A stretch of DNA of 64,000 nucleotides from Apteryx mantelli. Taxonomy: Eukaryota; Chordata; Aves; Apterygiformes; Apterygidae. Position 1 is the first letter of the stretch, and each line of letters opens with the position of its first letter. The stretch covers positions 558,001-622,000 of the forward strand of contig NC_090012.1 in the NCBI RefSeq assembly GCF_036417845.1. Direction: 5' to 3'. The translations under genes were made by a program, and so were the position numbers. Below the pieces are notes generated by a model that was not told where the DNA came from, did not search any database, and saw only the letters and a list, made by a program, of their open reading frames with translations. Shown piece after piece: positions 1 to 13,393 of this stretch.

Positions 1-3000
1 CTGCCACCGACTCACTTGTGCTGATTTTGAGATGCTCAAACTTTTACAGCTTCGGGAGTAGACGCTTCGAGCGCTCCCGAGAGCAAACCTCGACGGAGGC
101 AAGCGCTTTCTGCCGCAGCGGGCGAAGCGGGGACAGGCTGGCGGCTCGCTTCGAGCTCAAGCTCCTGAAACGAGGAGCCGCTCTCCGGATCAGACGAGCA
201 AGATTTACTACAGCTACTTCACGGAGCGGGCAAAGGGCTGCTTTCAGGGAGCAACACTTTTCCGAATAGAAGTTACTAAAAAAGGAGATTCTCCGTACGC
301 TTCTGGAATTTCCTTCCCACGGGAGGCTCCGGAGAAACGCTTTCCAGGCATTGTGTCAGAGCCGCCTTTGTCGCGGGGGAAGAGGTGGCGACGCACCTTC
401 CTACGGGCCTCGGCGGCCGGGTTAAAGCCCCGTCCTGCGTCGAGGGGAGACCGCGAGCTGGGGGGCCGCGGCTCCGCTTAGGAACGGCACCTTCGACCCG
501 TGTGATGTTGGGAAACCTTGAGAAAATCAAGGTGCCGACGGGGAGGGAACGTGCTGGCGAGTCGCGCTGAATCCATCTCGTTGTTCTTCCCAAGACGAGG
601 AGCTCCTGGGGCATCTCCCGAGCGGCGGGGTCCACTCCACCGGGCAAACCGGGCCCTCGCTTCGACGAGCCGAAACTTCACCTGCGGTTCATCCCGCAAC
701 GCTTCTCCTCAACAGCGATCGGGCCCCCAGACGCTAATAAAACCCCCCATTTTGCCCTCCGGCGCAGAGCGCTCCGCTCCCTTCGGAAGGAGGACGCCCA
801 GCTCGGCAAACGCAGGCAGCCGCGACGGGACACGCGAGGGCCGTTAACCGCCCCCGGCATAACCTGCCCCCAAAAGACCGGATTGAAAAGACCGACGTCC
901 AGCCCCGCGCTCGGACAAGCCGGCAAGGACAGGCCGCGGGAATGGAGAGGGCCGCGAGCCGCCTGCTCGGAGGGGATGCGAATCTGCCGACGAGGCGAGC
1001 GGCCGCGTACCGAGCCGCGTCAGCGTCGCCGGCTCACGGCAGCGCTCGAGGCGCGTGCGGGCCCGGCCGTTTTCCGCAGCCTTCCTTTTAAGGCAAAGGC
1101 GAGCGCGGACTTTAGACCGCCGCGAAGACGAACGCTCGCGCAGCCTCGAGCCTGAGCCGGCTTTAGAGGCCGGGGCAGGGGCCGAGCGTTTGTTTACTCG
1201 GGGAAATTTACGGGGCAGAAGCACGTCAGTATTTTTCCATTAGTTCACCGCAGACGATAAATAATCCAGCCCCCAAAAGCATCTTTATTTAGAAGTCTGC
1301 TTCCATCATTTATTTTTATTTTAGAATAACGTCTTACAGCATAGTTCTGCCCCGGACTCGCACTTCCCGGGAAGGAAAACCTGTAGGAACAGCTCCGAGG
1401 GGCAGGGATCACTCGGCTAAACGCCCCCGCAGCTTTTTTCCCTACGACAGGTTGCAACGGGGCCCCTCCAGACCAGTAATTCCCACCTCCTGCTTCTTTT
1501 AACGGGAGCATGCCAGCCGGGCCAGAGCCGCCGCTGCCGCGGAGCTGCGTCTCCTCCCCTCGGGCTGGGCCGCCAGCATCGCCTTCGAGCGCCCGCGCAG
1601 GAAGCGTGTCGAGCCGGAAACGGCTCCCGTGCTTGAAGTTCGCAGCCTGCGCTTAGATGTCTCGGAGACTAAACAAAGCCCCGGAGAAGGGAGGAATTTC
1701 TCGACACGTTTTCTTAACGCCGCAGCTGCAGGATCGATTACTGGCGGCGCAGGACCGCGGCCCGCGCTAGCCATCAGCGGGATCGCAGGGATCATCCGGT
1801 CCCATCGAGATGGGGCCTAACGGAGAAGCAGGCGGATCCGTTCCGGAAACGCGCGAGCGGGGAGACCTGCCGCGAGCCAGCGCCAGCCGAGCTCCTCCAA
1901 AGCCAGCTCTGCCGCCGGCTTCGAGGAGGAACAGCTCTGTGGGTTAAGCAGGGCAGGAGGGGAAAAAAAATAAAAAATCCATAGAAATGGGGTTTTTATT
2001 TCAAAGGGATCGTAGGGAGCGACGACTCCCAAGCCACCTCTGCCGGTGCAGCTCCACCTTCACGGCAGCCGTGGGATGAGCGACCCACCCCGGCCTGTCC
2101 CACCTTGCGTTACCCAAGGCAGGCCACGCTCCCGACACGGAAACGCTCAAAAAAAGTAGGATATTATGCAAAAAAACAGAGGTGCCGTTAGCCTCAAACC
2201 GCCTCTTAATTACGATTAGAGCAATTAGGCACCGGCTAGGTACGCTCTGCCCACAGCCATGCTGGCGGTTAGTGACTTCCCGGGGTGGCGAGGAGCCGCC
2301 GCCTCCGGCCACTTGTCATTCTCCTGTCGTGTTTTTTTTTTTCCCCCCTAATTTGCTGCTACCGAACAAACGAGGAAGAGGCCGGAGCAGGGAGATTCTC
2401 GTCATTCTTTTCCCTTATTAGGCTCTCGCCTCGATTGTTTGGGGAGACGGAGGAGAAGCGGCCGCAGGAAATGGCCTTTCGGCGCTGGCGACGGGGCGGG
2501 GGGGGGACGGAGGCCGGGCCCGGCGGTGCCTGCACAAAAGCCGCCAAGACAAGTTTCTTTCCTGCCGCGCAGCAGCTCGGAGCGAGCCGAATCCTCCCGG
2601 CCGGCAACGAATCCCCGCGGCAGGCAAAGCGGAGCGGCCGTCGCCCCGCGAGGCGGCGAACCTGCCGCGCCGCACGCGCGTCCCAGGTCCCGAGCCAGAG
2701 CGAGGTTTGCGGCTGCTCGGACCGCAGTCGATCCCCACCGGTTTTGGTCACCAGACTTCTGGTTTTAAGCCAAGTAAGAAACACGATAAAAACTCCCACA
2801 GAAAGAAAGGGGAAAAAAAAAAAAGCGCTATCGCTGTAGGTGAGTCACGGCGGGAGCCGAACACGGTGTACTCGCATTCCTGCGGGGATGAGGAGTTCCC
2901 GGAGCAGACACACCTCTCCGAACCTGGGTGTTGCCTCTCCCGCCCCAGCCAGACGCACGGAAACCCACGTTTGCAGCTGGTTAAAAATTTATCTCCGTGC

Positions 3001-6000
3001 TTCCAAATATTCCGCATGTGCAGCCTTTACGGAAGGGTGTATTTTTTTTTGTTTTTTTTTTTTTCCAGCGGCACATTTCTAGAGCTAAATATAAGTTCCC
3101 TGCAAGAGTTTGCCCCATTAGATCATGGGAAATTCAAGGTAATTCTCTGCTCTCTCCAGCGGAGAAGGGTTGCGAACGCTCTACGGTGATCGAAGCCCCG
3201 GATTCATTCAAAAAGCAGACGCTAAAAACCCGGATTTAGGTTGCACGTTAGTGCAAGACCAAGTCAGACACTTACGACTTCGGGATAGGGCCCTAATCGG
3301 TGTTTTAACGCACGCGCTCGCTTGCTTGCGCCCAAGCCCCACTGGAAGCCAGGAGAATTTCATCCGGCCGTTTCCTTCCGACCAATGCAGTTCCTATTCC
3401 CGGGTTCCCCCCTGCCCCGTTTTCTTTAATGGGAACTGGGGGACGAAGAGGCGAGACGCCACGCGAGAGGGTTAAGTATTTTTAGAGGAGGTTTTAAGCC
3501 AGCAGCATTCTTGGACTGGGCCCTATCCCGGACGATGGCTTCTTAGCACTAGGTCAAAGTTAGTCTCTCCGGAGCCTGGAAAAAAAACACTCCTAAAAAA
3601 AGCCGGATCGCTGCTGGACCGAGCACGGGGACTCGATGCAAGTCAGCAGCAAGGATCCAAACGCCGCCGGGGGAACCTGCACGTGCTCAGCCCGCATCTG
3701 CAGCCCATTCCCGAACCCCATCGCGGAGCACGCACGGGTTCCGGGGAGACGGCAGAGTTTTCCCTCCCCGAGCGCTGGTCGTTACAGCTCCTCGTTAAGA
3801 GGAGGCTCAGGGTAAAGCCGTCCTGTTCGGGGCTCACAAAGAGCCCCGCAAACCACCTCTGCGGCCCTTCGAGCGAGCGCTCAGGCCCAGCCGGCCGCTC
3901 TGCCCAGCAGCTCCGTCCCCGTGACCTCGCCAAACCGGCACTAACACGCCGTTATCGTTAGCAGATAAGTCGTCAGCAGTCAATAATCAAACTCGGATTT
4001 AAAGTCACCTCGGCAGGATTAAGGGGACGAAACCTTTTTTCTCCCAGAGAATCCCAAATCCCGGCCTGGGACACTGAGGGGAAGGGGACCGCTCCGAGCC
4101 TCCAAACACCCAGTTCAGCCTGCGGAAATGCTGCACGTCTGAGATTTGAAGGAAAAAAAAAAACACAACAGAAACCAACCCCAAGCCTGACTGTTTCTGG
4201 CTCCCGCCGCGGGGCTCGCGAGGAGCATTTTTCCATAATCCCCTCTGGAAGCAGCGCGGCGGCAGCCCTGCGTTAGGCCGCTTTTACAGGCTTCTGCAGG
4301 CCTGAGTCACGCTTTGGAATACGAGCGTTCCCACGTCGGAAAGCCAGGGGCAAGCAGGATTCGCGGCTCACGGCACGCAGCTGCTCGGAGCGTGACCCCC
4401 GTAGAGGATGGGGGCAACTCGGGGCTGCACTTCCTCCGGGAAGAAAATCCCCAGGGCAAACGCAGGAGTGACGGGGTAGGGGGGGGGAAAAAAAGCAGGA
4501 GCTTTTTATAGCAGCAGGTGAGCACGAGGAAAGAGGAAGGTGGCGATTTGAAGCCTGCAGAGCAATTTCCTCCGAAGGAGGGTTTCGAGGGGAATTCGCT
4601 CCGGGCACCGCGTCTTCCTAGGGCCCTAAAGATGCTCGATCTAAGCCGGCGGGAGCCGAGGGCTCTCGGCAAAGCACGAGATGTTTTCCTGCAATACCGG
4701 GAGCTCTTAGGGCCGGATGTTTGCCTTTGGAGAGGAACCAAGAATCTCGCGGAGCAGTCGAGAAGGGGCCACTCCTAGATCCCGTTCGTCCTCCCGCGCA
4801 GCTTGCCGGCGAGCGGACCTGGGGGAGGCGGAGAGAGGAGCGAAGGAGCTGGAGCCCCCGCCGGGCCGGGATTAGGCCCTTTGATCCCTTAGCATTCTCC
4901 GGCGGAGCCCAAGAGACGCCAGCAGCCTGCTCTTCACGGCAGCCCCAGCTTCTCCCCGCTCCGAAGCGGAGCTGTTTACATCCATTTAATCCCCTCTTTA
5001 GAAGTTTCGCATACACACTTGTTTTAATCTTGGCAAAAGCCTTAACGGGGGTTTACGAGCGCAGAACAAAAAAAGCTCAGGTATTTCGGCCTATTAAGAG
5101 AGCAGCTACCAGCGAGTCCTCGCGGTCCGGCCGGGCGGAAAGAAGCCGGGGAGACGCGGTACGGCGGGACGTCAACTCAGCAGCCAAACCGAGGCAGAAC
5201 AAGACACTAACCAGCCTCAGTCATTAGCCCGAGTTCGTAAACACGCCAAGGTCGTTAACAAGCGCAGGACAGCCCAATATCAAACATGATGAGCGAGCTG
5301 CCGCTACAACTCATTGAAGGCGGCGGTAAACGTGGCCTGGGAAAGCAACGTGGCAACGAAGCCGAGGGCACCAGAAACCGAACCCACGCTGCAAACGCGA
5401 GATGATCCTGCAAGAAACGAGCTTTTCCTCCGTAAAACGAGGATCTTCCAAAATATTCTCGCTATCGCAGCGCGGGAGACGGCTTCCGCTCATTGGCTCA
5501 AGGACACCGTATCTGTGCAAAGTTATTTTCCCAGTGTCGCCAGCACGGAAAACGCACGGGAGTCGGGAGCGCGCAGGCAGGCGGAAGGCTGCACGCTGGC
5601 GAGGATTTGCTTTTTTTTTTTTGTGTGTGTGTGTTTGCTCGTGTTTGGAAGAACACGCAGAGGATGCAGACAGATTTTGCCCTGCTGTTCCAGTCACATA
5701 GCTGAGATTCCAGAAGAGAAACCCCAGGGACTGGACACATACCAGCAGTGAAACCGCAACCGTTTGGAGGGCTCAGACGTGCGCACGGCTTCGTACCTAC
5801 CCAACGGCAGCGGTCTTTCGCTGAGCCGTGGCAGCACGTCCTGCCGTTTCGCTCCCAGTGTCCGCCAGTGCCGAGCCTTGCGGAGATCCTCGGCAAAGCC
5901 GCTAAACGCTGCGGCGTGCGGCAGCACCGGAGCATCACCCCCAGCCCCACAGCCGTTTTCGCCTGGGCATCCCCTTCCCCCTCGTCCAGTCCACGGCCGT

Positions 6001-9000
6001 TTGCCCCAGCCTTCGAGCGGCACGCGGGGAAGGACGGCGCCGTACGAGAAATTGGCGGGCACGGCCTGCCCCCGCCGCAAACAGAAAGCAAACGAGACTT
6101 GTTTGAACAGCGGGACGGTGACTTGAAGGCAGGAGAAGCCGCCAGGCCGCGGCTCGAGGCTGCTTCCCAGCTCCACGGCACAGCGCTTCCCGCGTGTTTT
6201 GACCGACTGTCCCCTTCCCACTACATCCTTCGACATCCTCACTGCAAATCTAAGTTTCAATTCGACTTCCTGCCCGGTTTTCGGACGAGCCCTTTCCCCC
6301 CCGCAGGGAACAGCTGACAGCCCTGAGAGTTTCCATTTCAGCACAACAGATGTTTAAACAATCTTTGCTCAAAAGCTAAGCTGCGGCCTCACCCCCTTTT
6401 CAAAGGCAAACGGTACTTGAGAAGGGAAGTCTTGACCGAACAGCTGAACCGGTAGCTCAGTAAACGGGACATTGGTGAGAGTCTGCTGCCCTTTGCTTTT
6501 TCGTGGATACCAGAAAGATGCAGGTGAGCTGTTCCCGAGGGATGTGGATTCCTTAATTTGAAGACTGCAGTGACCTTTAGCATCTGCAGAGGAAGCATTT
6601 CTAACCCCTTATACTCCTCCTTCAACAGAGGATTAGGACACTTTGAGCCTCATCCTACCCTCCTGGAGGCCTGGGGGGTAGGGGAGAAGCGTGGAGCGAA
6701 GAAGCCCTGCAGGACTTGGCTCGCTGGGATCCGAAGCTTCTGGAAAGCAACCAATCCCTACGGATTGGGTCGACTCCATGTTACGTGGCACTCGAGACGA
6801 CTCTCCCGGAAAGGCGGGCTCGCCGGCCACCCCTGCGCCAGGCAAGAGGGGCGCCATGCCCGGGAGGAGCTCCGCGCCGTACCTGCCGCGCGCACGCTCT
6901 CGCGCCGGGCCTCCGGGCCCCGCTTCGGCCTCCGTCCTTTCACCCGGCGCTCACGGAGCTCCGCTCGCATCGGCGTTATTTCAAGCGAGAAGACGAGCCT
7001 GGAAGCCGATGGGAGCGCCGCGGCTGCTGCTAACTCCTGCTGCAGAGGCCTGGTAATATGCTCCAGACGCACGCAGGCTGCTACCAACTGCTGCAGACGC
7101 AGGCACGGTGGAACGACGAGGAGGAATGCAGGCTGGCAGCGAGGGAGGGGAGGCAGCGGCTGAACGCGAAGGGGCGAACCGAAAGAGCTGCGAATACCCA
7201 CAGAGGAAAGCGGGGCTGCGCTCGAGACTCTGAATCGCGTGGGTCTCCCCAGACAACCAGGCAGCCAGAGCGACGCACGACGAAGCGGTTTTAGCCTCTC
7301 CCCCAAACGCCCATCAGATGAGAACAGAAGTTTCTCCTGCGGGTCTCCTGGCGCGTCACGTAAGCCTCAGCGAGAAAATTAACACCCCGGCGGCACAAAA
7401 GGCTCGCGGGGTCGCTGCCCCGGGGATTAATCCCCGCTCTGCGCCAATCAATACGGCAATATCCCGTTATAAGGGGCAGCGCTCGAGGCGGCGGCTCAGG
7501 CCACACAGCGAGCCCGCGCCGGCATCCGCGCCTGGCCCAGGGGATGGGATGCTAAATTTGGGGGCTTGCAGGCTGCAAATCAAAAAAACTCGCTCTTTAT
7601 AAAACTCGCAGTCTGAAGAGCGGCTAACTAAGCCCCACCAGCTCTGCCTTCGAACCAGCTGGAATCCGTAACGTTGGCGTCGACTTTGAAGCCGGTGAAC
7701 CTTGTCCATCCGCTGGCTTGACAGCTCAGCCGTGACGCGCAGGAGCGTTCGGCGTTTCCTCGTCAGGACGCTGCCGCCGCAGGTGAGGGGGCATTTTCCT
7801 CCGGCGCACCTCCGATTTTGAGCCCAGGGCTTGATTTACTATCGCAGCGTAACACTCGTAAGACTAAACAGTTCCATTATGATTATAAGGGATCATACAT
7901 ATGCCTAAACCCTGTCTAAATATTATGTCTTGTTGTCTATATAAGACTGCTGCAGAGCAAGATGGAGCACAGGGGAAACGGGACTCCAAAACCTGGCGGC
8001 GGCTCAGCCTGGCCCGCGTCCTTCAAACCTCTGCATTACAAATCCCAGGCCAGCTTCACGGAAACTCGGACCGGCTGCGGGCCCGAAGCAACAAATCAAA
8101 CTTTTCCCCGTGCCGAGTCTCGGGCGAGACCAACAGAGGGGTTTTCAGAGATGTGGAAACGCAGGTTCGCTCAAGCGAATACGGTAAAATGGCCAGAGGA
8201 AATTTGTGCAAATCGCGCCGTCAGCGGTGGCCAGAATTCACCGTAGATCAGCCTCGACCGCTTCCCGTTTCCCCCCCGCGTCGTGGTTTTGAAGCCAGGC
8301 CCTTGGGTTTTCTGCTTCGCTTTGCCACCAGCCACCTCCCCGCTTCTCGAGGGTTAGGCGGCAGCGCCCGCGGGCGAGCCAACACGCCTCATTCCTGACT
8401 TGCTTCATCTCCACCTTCGCGCTGGGCTGGCGCTGCCCCGCCGAAGCTTTCGGCACGGCCCTCGCCCTGCCCGGGGCGAAGACGAAGCAGAGCGCCGCTG
8501 CGCCGCCGCGGCCCAGCGCGCATGAAAGGAAGCCGCAGGACTCGTTCCACCTCATTTTAGTCAAGGCCGACGCCGCATCTCAGATCGCACGCTCAAGATT
8601 GCTAATCTAGCTTCTCCCCGCCACGCGCTGCTCTCCCGCAGCTCACAGGGGCTCGCTCCGCTCCTCGGGGCGGCGCCGAGCGGAGGCCTCCGCGCTGCTT
8701 CAGGGACTTATTAAATGCTGTCACCAAAAAGGAGCTGGCGGGGCACGGCGTGGTATTTCAAAGCCCGCGACCTCGGCGTAAGGCATCGCTCCTCGGAGCG
8801 GCGGCGGCGGCGGCAGCGCATCCTTCTGGTGACTCTTTGGGCCACGTGCGGGGCTTTCAGGAGCACGAAGTGCCACCCGTGGAGATCCCCCCCCTCCGTC
8901 TGCCAGGGACAGGGGACACAAATCTGGTGAGAACTGCCCGCGATTGCAGCAGCGTCGCCTGCAGTATCGCCTCTGATAAGGAGAGAGCGCAAGATCCCCA

Positions 9001-12000
9001 CGCGCTACCAGGCTTCGCTTCCACCACCCATCGCAACAGCCCTTAGGACCTTCTCCCCGCATTGGGCATTGAGTAACCGCCTGGCGGTTATTTTTAGACC
9101 CATCCGTCTCGCCCATCCCTTATGTCTCATCGTTTACCAGCCTGATTACTCTATAAAAGAGAAGCGACCGTGCCCAGACCCTGCCGTCGTAACCCGCGCG
9201 CAGCTCCGGTGCCCTGCATGGGGGAGACCCCCGGAGACCAGGCCTCCGCCGGCCAAGCTCGGCCGCCCCCGGCCTGCGGGCAACAACTCGCTCCTGACCA
9301 AAAAAAAGCACCAAAACCAGGGCCAACAGCAAGAAAAGCCGATTACACCCCAAACTCGCTCGGAAGCGTTACTCACGGGGCAGCAACGGCTAGAGTGAGC
9401 TGGCAGAGCGCTGCTCCAAGCATGATTTCAGCGGCGTGGAGGAGGAGGAGGGAGCCCAGCGCCTGGCACGCGCTTCCTTTACCACCGCTTATGCCATTTA
9501 GCTGCCTTTTTTTTCCTCCAAAACAGTGCAACTATGGCAACAACCCCCCAGCACACACAGTTACAGGTTTATACAGGTGTGCACACCAGTGCAGCAGCTT
9601 ACATTGCTTCTCCCAAACCAGTTTAAGGCCTTACAGTAGTATTTGGGAGAGTAGCATCAACCGAGCCGCGCGGAAGTAACTAAACCCGCGTCGCTTGCTG
9701 GGTCAGACCTCGCGCGGGAGCACCGGGAGCCGGCAAGGAACGACGTCGGCAGCCGGCACGAGCCAGGCCGGCCACATCTACAGCCGGCGACGCACATCTG
9801 AAAGCACTTTAGCTGGAATGCCGTTCGAAGCCGCGCACCAAGAGGGCCCGAAGGATCGAGCCTCCTCGCCGCGCAAAATCAGGGCGTATTTAACCCAACT
9901 GCCAGCCCCGGCGGAGCTGCAGCCCCCCAAGGGCGACCACAGCTTGCCCGGGCTCCGGAGAAGCAGCCGCAGGCCCGGCGATTCCTCCACGGCAAGGACA
10001 GCCGAGGCGGTGGCAAAGCGCTTTAAGACGCAAGCCACTGGCCTGAGCCGAGCCGCTGTTTGGTGGCGAGAGCGCGGCACCTCTCCTAGTAGCGCATCCG
10101 CTTTGAGAGGCGACGCATCCTGCTCCAAACCACAGTCAGGCCACGAAACACCAAAAAAAGAGCAGTGCTGACACGAACCGGCCTTCGCAAGCCGCTGAAG
10201 CCACCTAGGGATGCTCCTTAAATACTCCTACAGCCGCCGAGCACGTTTAGGCCTGGTCTAACCCGACTCGGAGCAGTGCGGACACGCTCCACCGTTTTGA
10301 CAAACACGTGCTTGTTACAGTCGGAACAAAATATTCCCTTTGCGAGTTCCTTCTCCTGCCAATACGGGGTCTAAAAATTCCTCCACCTCCATGAATCCCG
10401 CTCTGTATTCTTAGCTCCATCTCAAATAGCCGGCAATTAAGGTAATTAAACAAAATAGCAGATGGCCACCTTGAATTCTCCACCGCCTGCCTACAAACAA
10501 ATCTGAATCACCACAAACAGTCTCAAATTATTAACCAGGAGGAATGCAACATCTGCTGCAGGTCAAAGCTCTCCGAGCCCTTCCGTTCGCGGCGCTCCGG
10601 TGACATTAGCGGAGGGAAAGGTCTCCGGCCTCCACAGCCAACGGGTCCCATGGGCGAGGTGCCACCCTGCCGCGCCAATCCGGTTTTGCCGAGGCTGCCG
10701 TGACACGAAGGGAGAAAGAAAGATGCGGCCTGCTCGGCTCGGCGCACCTCTCACCGGAAAGCAGGAGGACGATGGGGGAAGGGACCGGGATTTACGCACG
10801 CACGAGGGCTCCGGCGTCCGTTGAGCCAAAGCCGCGGCACTGCCCGTGCCGGTTCGTGGGAATAAGGCCAACCGCGGCCTGCTGCGAAGGGCTGTTTTTA
10901 AAACGGACCGGTTTTCACCCAGACGTGCCCGTACGAGCGAGCAAAGCGAACATCACGTGAATCGCCAGCAGCTTTAGGACGCGCCAGACCCCAGCACAGT
11001 GCCTGGAGCGCGGGACTCAGCCGTGCGCAAATCCGATGACAATTATCCCCGCGCACCCGTGACGCTAACCGGACCGGAAGGGATTTTGACAGCACTGGGA
11101 CCCCTGGCTGGATTTGTAACATCGTACGCCCCCAGGAGCGGGAAGGATCTCTGCAATCCAACGGGATTCAAAGAAACACGTCACCCGTTTCGGCGGCTCT
11201 CCTGGATCTCGGGATTAGTGCCAGGGGTTCGATATCGGGTGTCTGAGCCTGCTAAAACACGGACATTACTTTATTTGCCGTCACGGCCAGTAACATCCAG
11301 CATCGCCCCTGTTAGTGCGTCGTAGACGCCTCAGCCGAAGGCACGATTAAACTTTTCCGCAAAGACGTCCGAAAGCACCCGAACAGGAGCCTTCGCCTCC
11401 GGTTTATCGCCCTTCTGGGCCCTCTCCGCTGGCTAAGCCCCAGCACGGAGAAAAACGCATCCAGAGGGGAAGAAGCCTGCTCCAAAGGGGCAATTGAGTC
11501 ATCAGCCAGCGGGGTTTAAATTAGGCGTTACGCAGGGAGACATTAGGCGCGACAGTTCAACGGCTTGGTGGCGAGATCCGTGCAATTAGCAAGCGTTCCC
11601 CCAGGGAGCGGAGGCAGGGCAGAGCGATGTTTCCCTCGCAGGGCTCTTCTCCTCCTCCTCCTCCCGAGTCCACAGAGGAAGACACCATCCGACAGCTACG
11701 AGTCCGCTCCTTCCCGTCAGTGCATTTCGACCTGCCCATCCCTAACCGCTAGGCAGCAGTTCCATCTTCCCCAGTGCCCTTTTAGTCCCTCCTGCCCCAG
11801 CCCAGAGCCTCCCTTCCCTTCACTTCCCCGTTCCTGTCCCGGGCAGCAGATCCTTCTCCAGGGCTTTGCTTTACACCCAGCTCCGGCAGCACCTCGCTCC
11901 TCCCAGCGCGGCTCCGTCCCATCCTCCCCTCTCTCTCTCTCTCGGGGAGGGGAAGGAGAGGCTTCGAGCCAGGGCTGATGCCAGACGCGGATGCAAAGCG

Positions 12001-13252
12001 CCAGCCGCCAGGTGAACGCCCGCGCGCCCCTCTCCACCCAAAGGCGCCTCACGCCGCGGCATCGGCCCTGCCAAAGACGCAACCAGACCCGCGCTTCGCC
12101 GTCGGAAGTCGTCCGTGCCAGGCGTTTCGTCCCAGTTCCCCAAAACACGGCCCCTGCGGTCTCCCCGGGACCGCGCGCCCCGAAAACCTTAAGGCTCAGG
12201 TCCCAGCGCCTTGTGGCTCCCCGCCGAAACGCCCTCCGCCACTCCCAGCGCCGGCACGTCTTGTCCCCGACGGGACAGCGGGACCCACCGCCCTGCACCC
12301 GGATCCCCCAATCCTCCCCTCGGCATCCAGCGACGCTAACGCCCCCGTCACCCCGAGATCCCTTCCTGCAGGCCCCAGGACCCCCAGTGTCGTTCCGCCC
12401 CCCGTCTCAGGTCCCCCACGTGGCTCCCCCCTATCCCCATCACCTCCCAGCCCCCTCCCCGAGTCTTTCCCCCCCCCAGCAGCCCCACTGCTCCCCCCTC
12501 AGAGCCCCCTCAGTGCCCTAGTTTCCCACCTTAGGGCCTCCAGCACCAGGATCTTCTCAGGCTCCCACCGCTTCCCTCCCCCAGGGCCCCCCAGTCTCCT
12601 TGGAGGGGTCCCCCAGTGCCCCTATCTCCTTCCTCAGGGCCCCCCCACCTCCTGCGTCCCCCCAGGGCTTTCTTCTGCCCCCCCCCAATACCACTCACGC
12701 CTGTTGCAGCACCCCCAGGTCTCCTCAGGACCCCCCCAAACCCCCATCTCCTGCTTGGGGGTCCCTAGGGCTCCCCCCTGTGCTTTCCCCCTCCCCTCAG
12801 GGACCCCATCTGCCTCCCTGACCCCCCCCCCCCCAGGCCCCTATCTCCGGCCTCGGGATCCCCCCTAGGCTTTGCCTCCTCTGGGGCCTCCGACCCTCTC
12901 TCCTCGGCTCCCCCGCCGACCCTCTCCCCTCACGGCTTCTTCCTCACCCCCCCCCCCGACCCCCTCTCCTTAGCTTCCTCCCCGACCCTCTCTCCTCAGG
13001 CCCTCTCTCCTCACGGCTCCCCCCCCCAGGCCCTCTCTCCTCAGGCCCTCTCTCCTCACAGCTCCCCCCCCTCAGGTCCTCTATCCTCAGGCCCTCTCTC
13101 CTCAGAGCTCCCCCCCCCCCAGATCCTCTCTCCTCACAGCTTTCCCCCTCCCCCGACCCACTCTCCTCGCAGCTCCCCCCCCCAGCCCTCTCTCCTCAGA
13201 TCCTCTCTCCTCACGGCTTCCCCCCCCCCCCAGCCCCCTCGCCGGCGCCCAC
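1..13252 (-). other. ACTN4: ACTN4 intron 1 (3' part lies beyond the left edge)
   Basis: Everything left of the ACTN4 first coding exon belongs to its first intron, because the donor site at 13,251-13,252 has no matching second exon in the window. Human ACTN4 also has a very long first intron (from memory). No open frame here has family similarity, splice-site support or codon structure; the small open frames are scattered on both strands and overlap each other. The DNA is moderately GC-rich, contains ordinary short A, T and GT runs (a T/GT run near 5,610-5,636), and has none of the minisatellites that fill the rest of the window until the pyrimidine-rich tract that starts near 11,600. I see no RNA gene or transposon that I can name. 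Confidence 0.75.
11600..13240. repeat. Pyrimidine-rich tract with short tandem CTCTCCTCAGG-type repeats
   Basis: From about 11.6 kb the plus strand becomes strongly C/T-rich. Between about 12,880 and 13,240 it turns into imperfect tandem copies of CCCTCTCTCCTCAGG and CCTCTCTCCTCACGGC, separated by C runs of 7-10. It ends about 15 bases from the ACTN4 exon 1 donor, so on the gene strand it is a purine-rich (G/A) tract at the very start of intron 1. The 296-codon plus-strand open frame at 11,978-12,868 is low-complexity Pro/Ser and I do not call it a gene. Confidence 0.75.
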
Positions 13253-13393
13253 CTTGCGCTGCTGCTTCTCCCAGGCGGGGTCGAGGAGGAGGTCGCGGTC
13301 CCAGTCGTCCTCCTGAGCCATGTAGTCGCCGTTGGGCCCGGGCCCGTTGCCGCCGTAGGCGTAGGGCTGCCCGGCGCTGTGGTAATCCACCAT
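13253..13393 (-). CDS. ACTN4: Alpha-actinin-4, first coding exon (residues 1-47)
   Basis: This exon encodes the start of alpha-actinin-4, a non-muscle spectrin-family protein that crosslinks actin filaments and links them to adhesions and the nucleus. The 47 residues begin [15 protein letters not shown] and end with the block [20 protein letters not shown] followed by K, which is the invariant stretch just before the first calponin-homology domain of vertebrate actinins. The Gly/Asn/Pro-rich head before it is the part that differs between paralogues, and this form fits ACTN4 rather than ACTN1. The start is the first ATG of this head, in the context CCATGG (antisense at 13,391-13,393). The donor after the last Lys codon reads AAG|GTGGGC on the minus strand. 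The rest of the gene lies beyond the left edge. Its neighbours EIF3K, MAP4K1 and RYR1 support the ACTN4 call. Confidence 0.93.

Noticed and set aside
5608-5640. T-run followed by GT repeats as a retroposon tail
   Set aside because: Only a short T12-(GT)n stretch with no recognisable element body or target duplications.
11225-11245. GGTTCGATATC resembling a tRNA B box
   Set aside because: The box does not match GGTTCGANNCC, and no A box or acceptor stem pairs around it.
1-11500. Many 60-230 codon open frames on both strands
   Set aside because: They overlap each other in several frames, have no similarity I recognise and no plausible splice structure; GC-rich intron DNA yields such frames by chance.
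11978-12868. 296-codon plus-strand open frame, Pro/Ser-rich
   Set aside because: Low complexity, lies in the pyrimidine tract of ACTN4 intron 1, and reads through C runs; no recognisable domain.
13253-13393. ACTN1 instead of ACTN4
   Set aside because: The N-terminal head with [15 protein letters not shown] and the EIF3K neighbour fit ACTN4.
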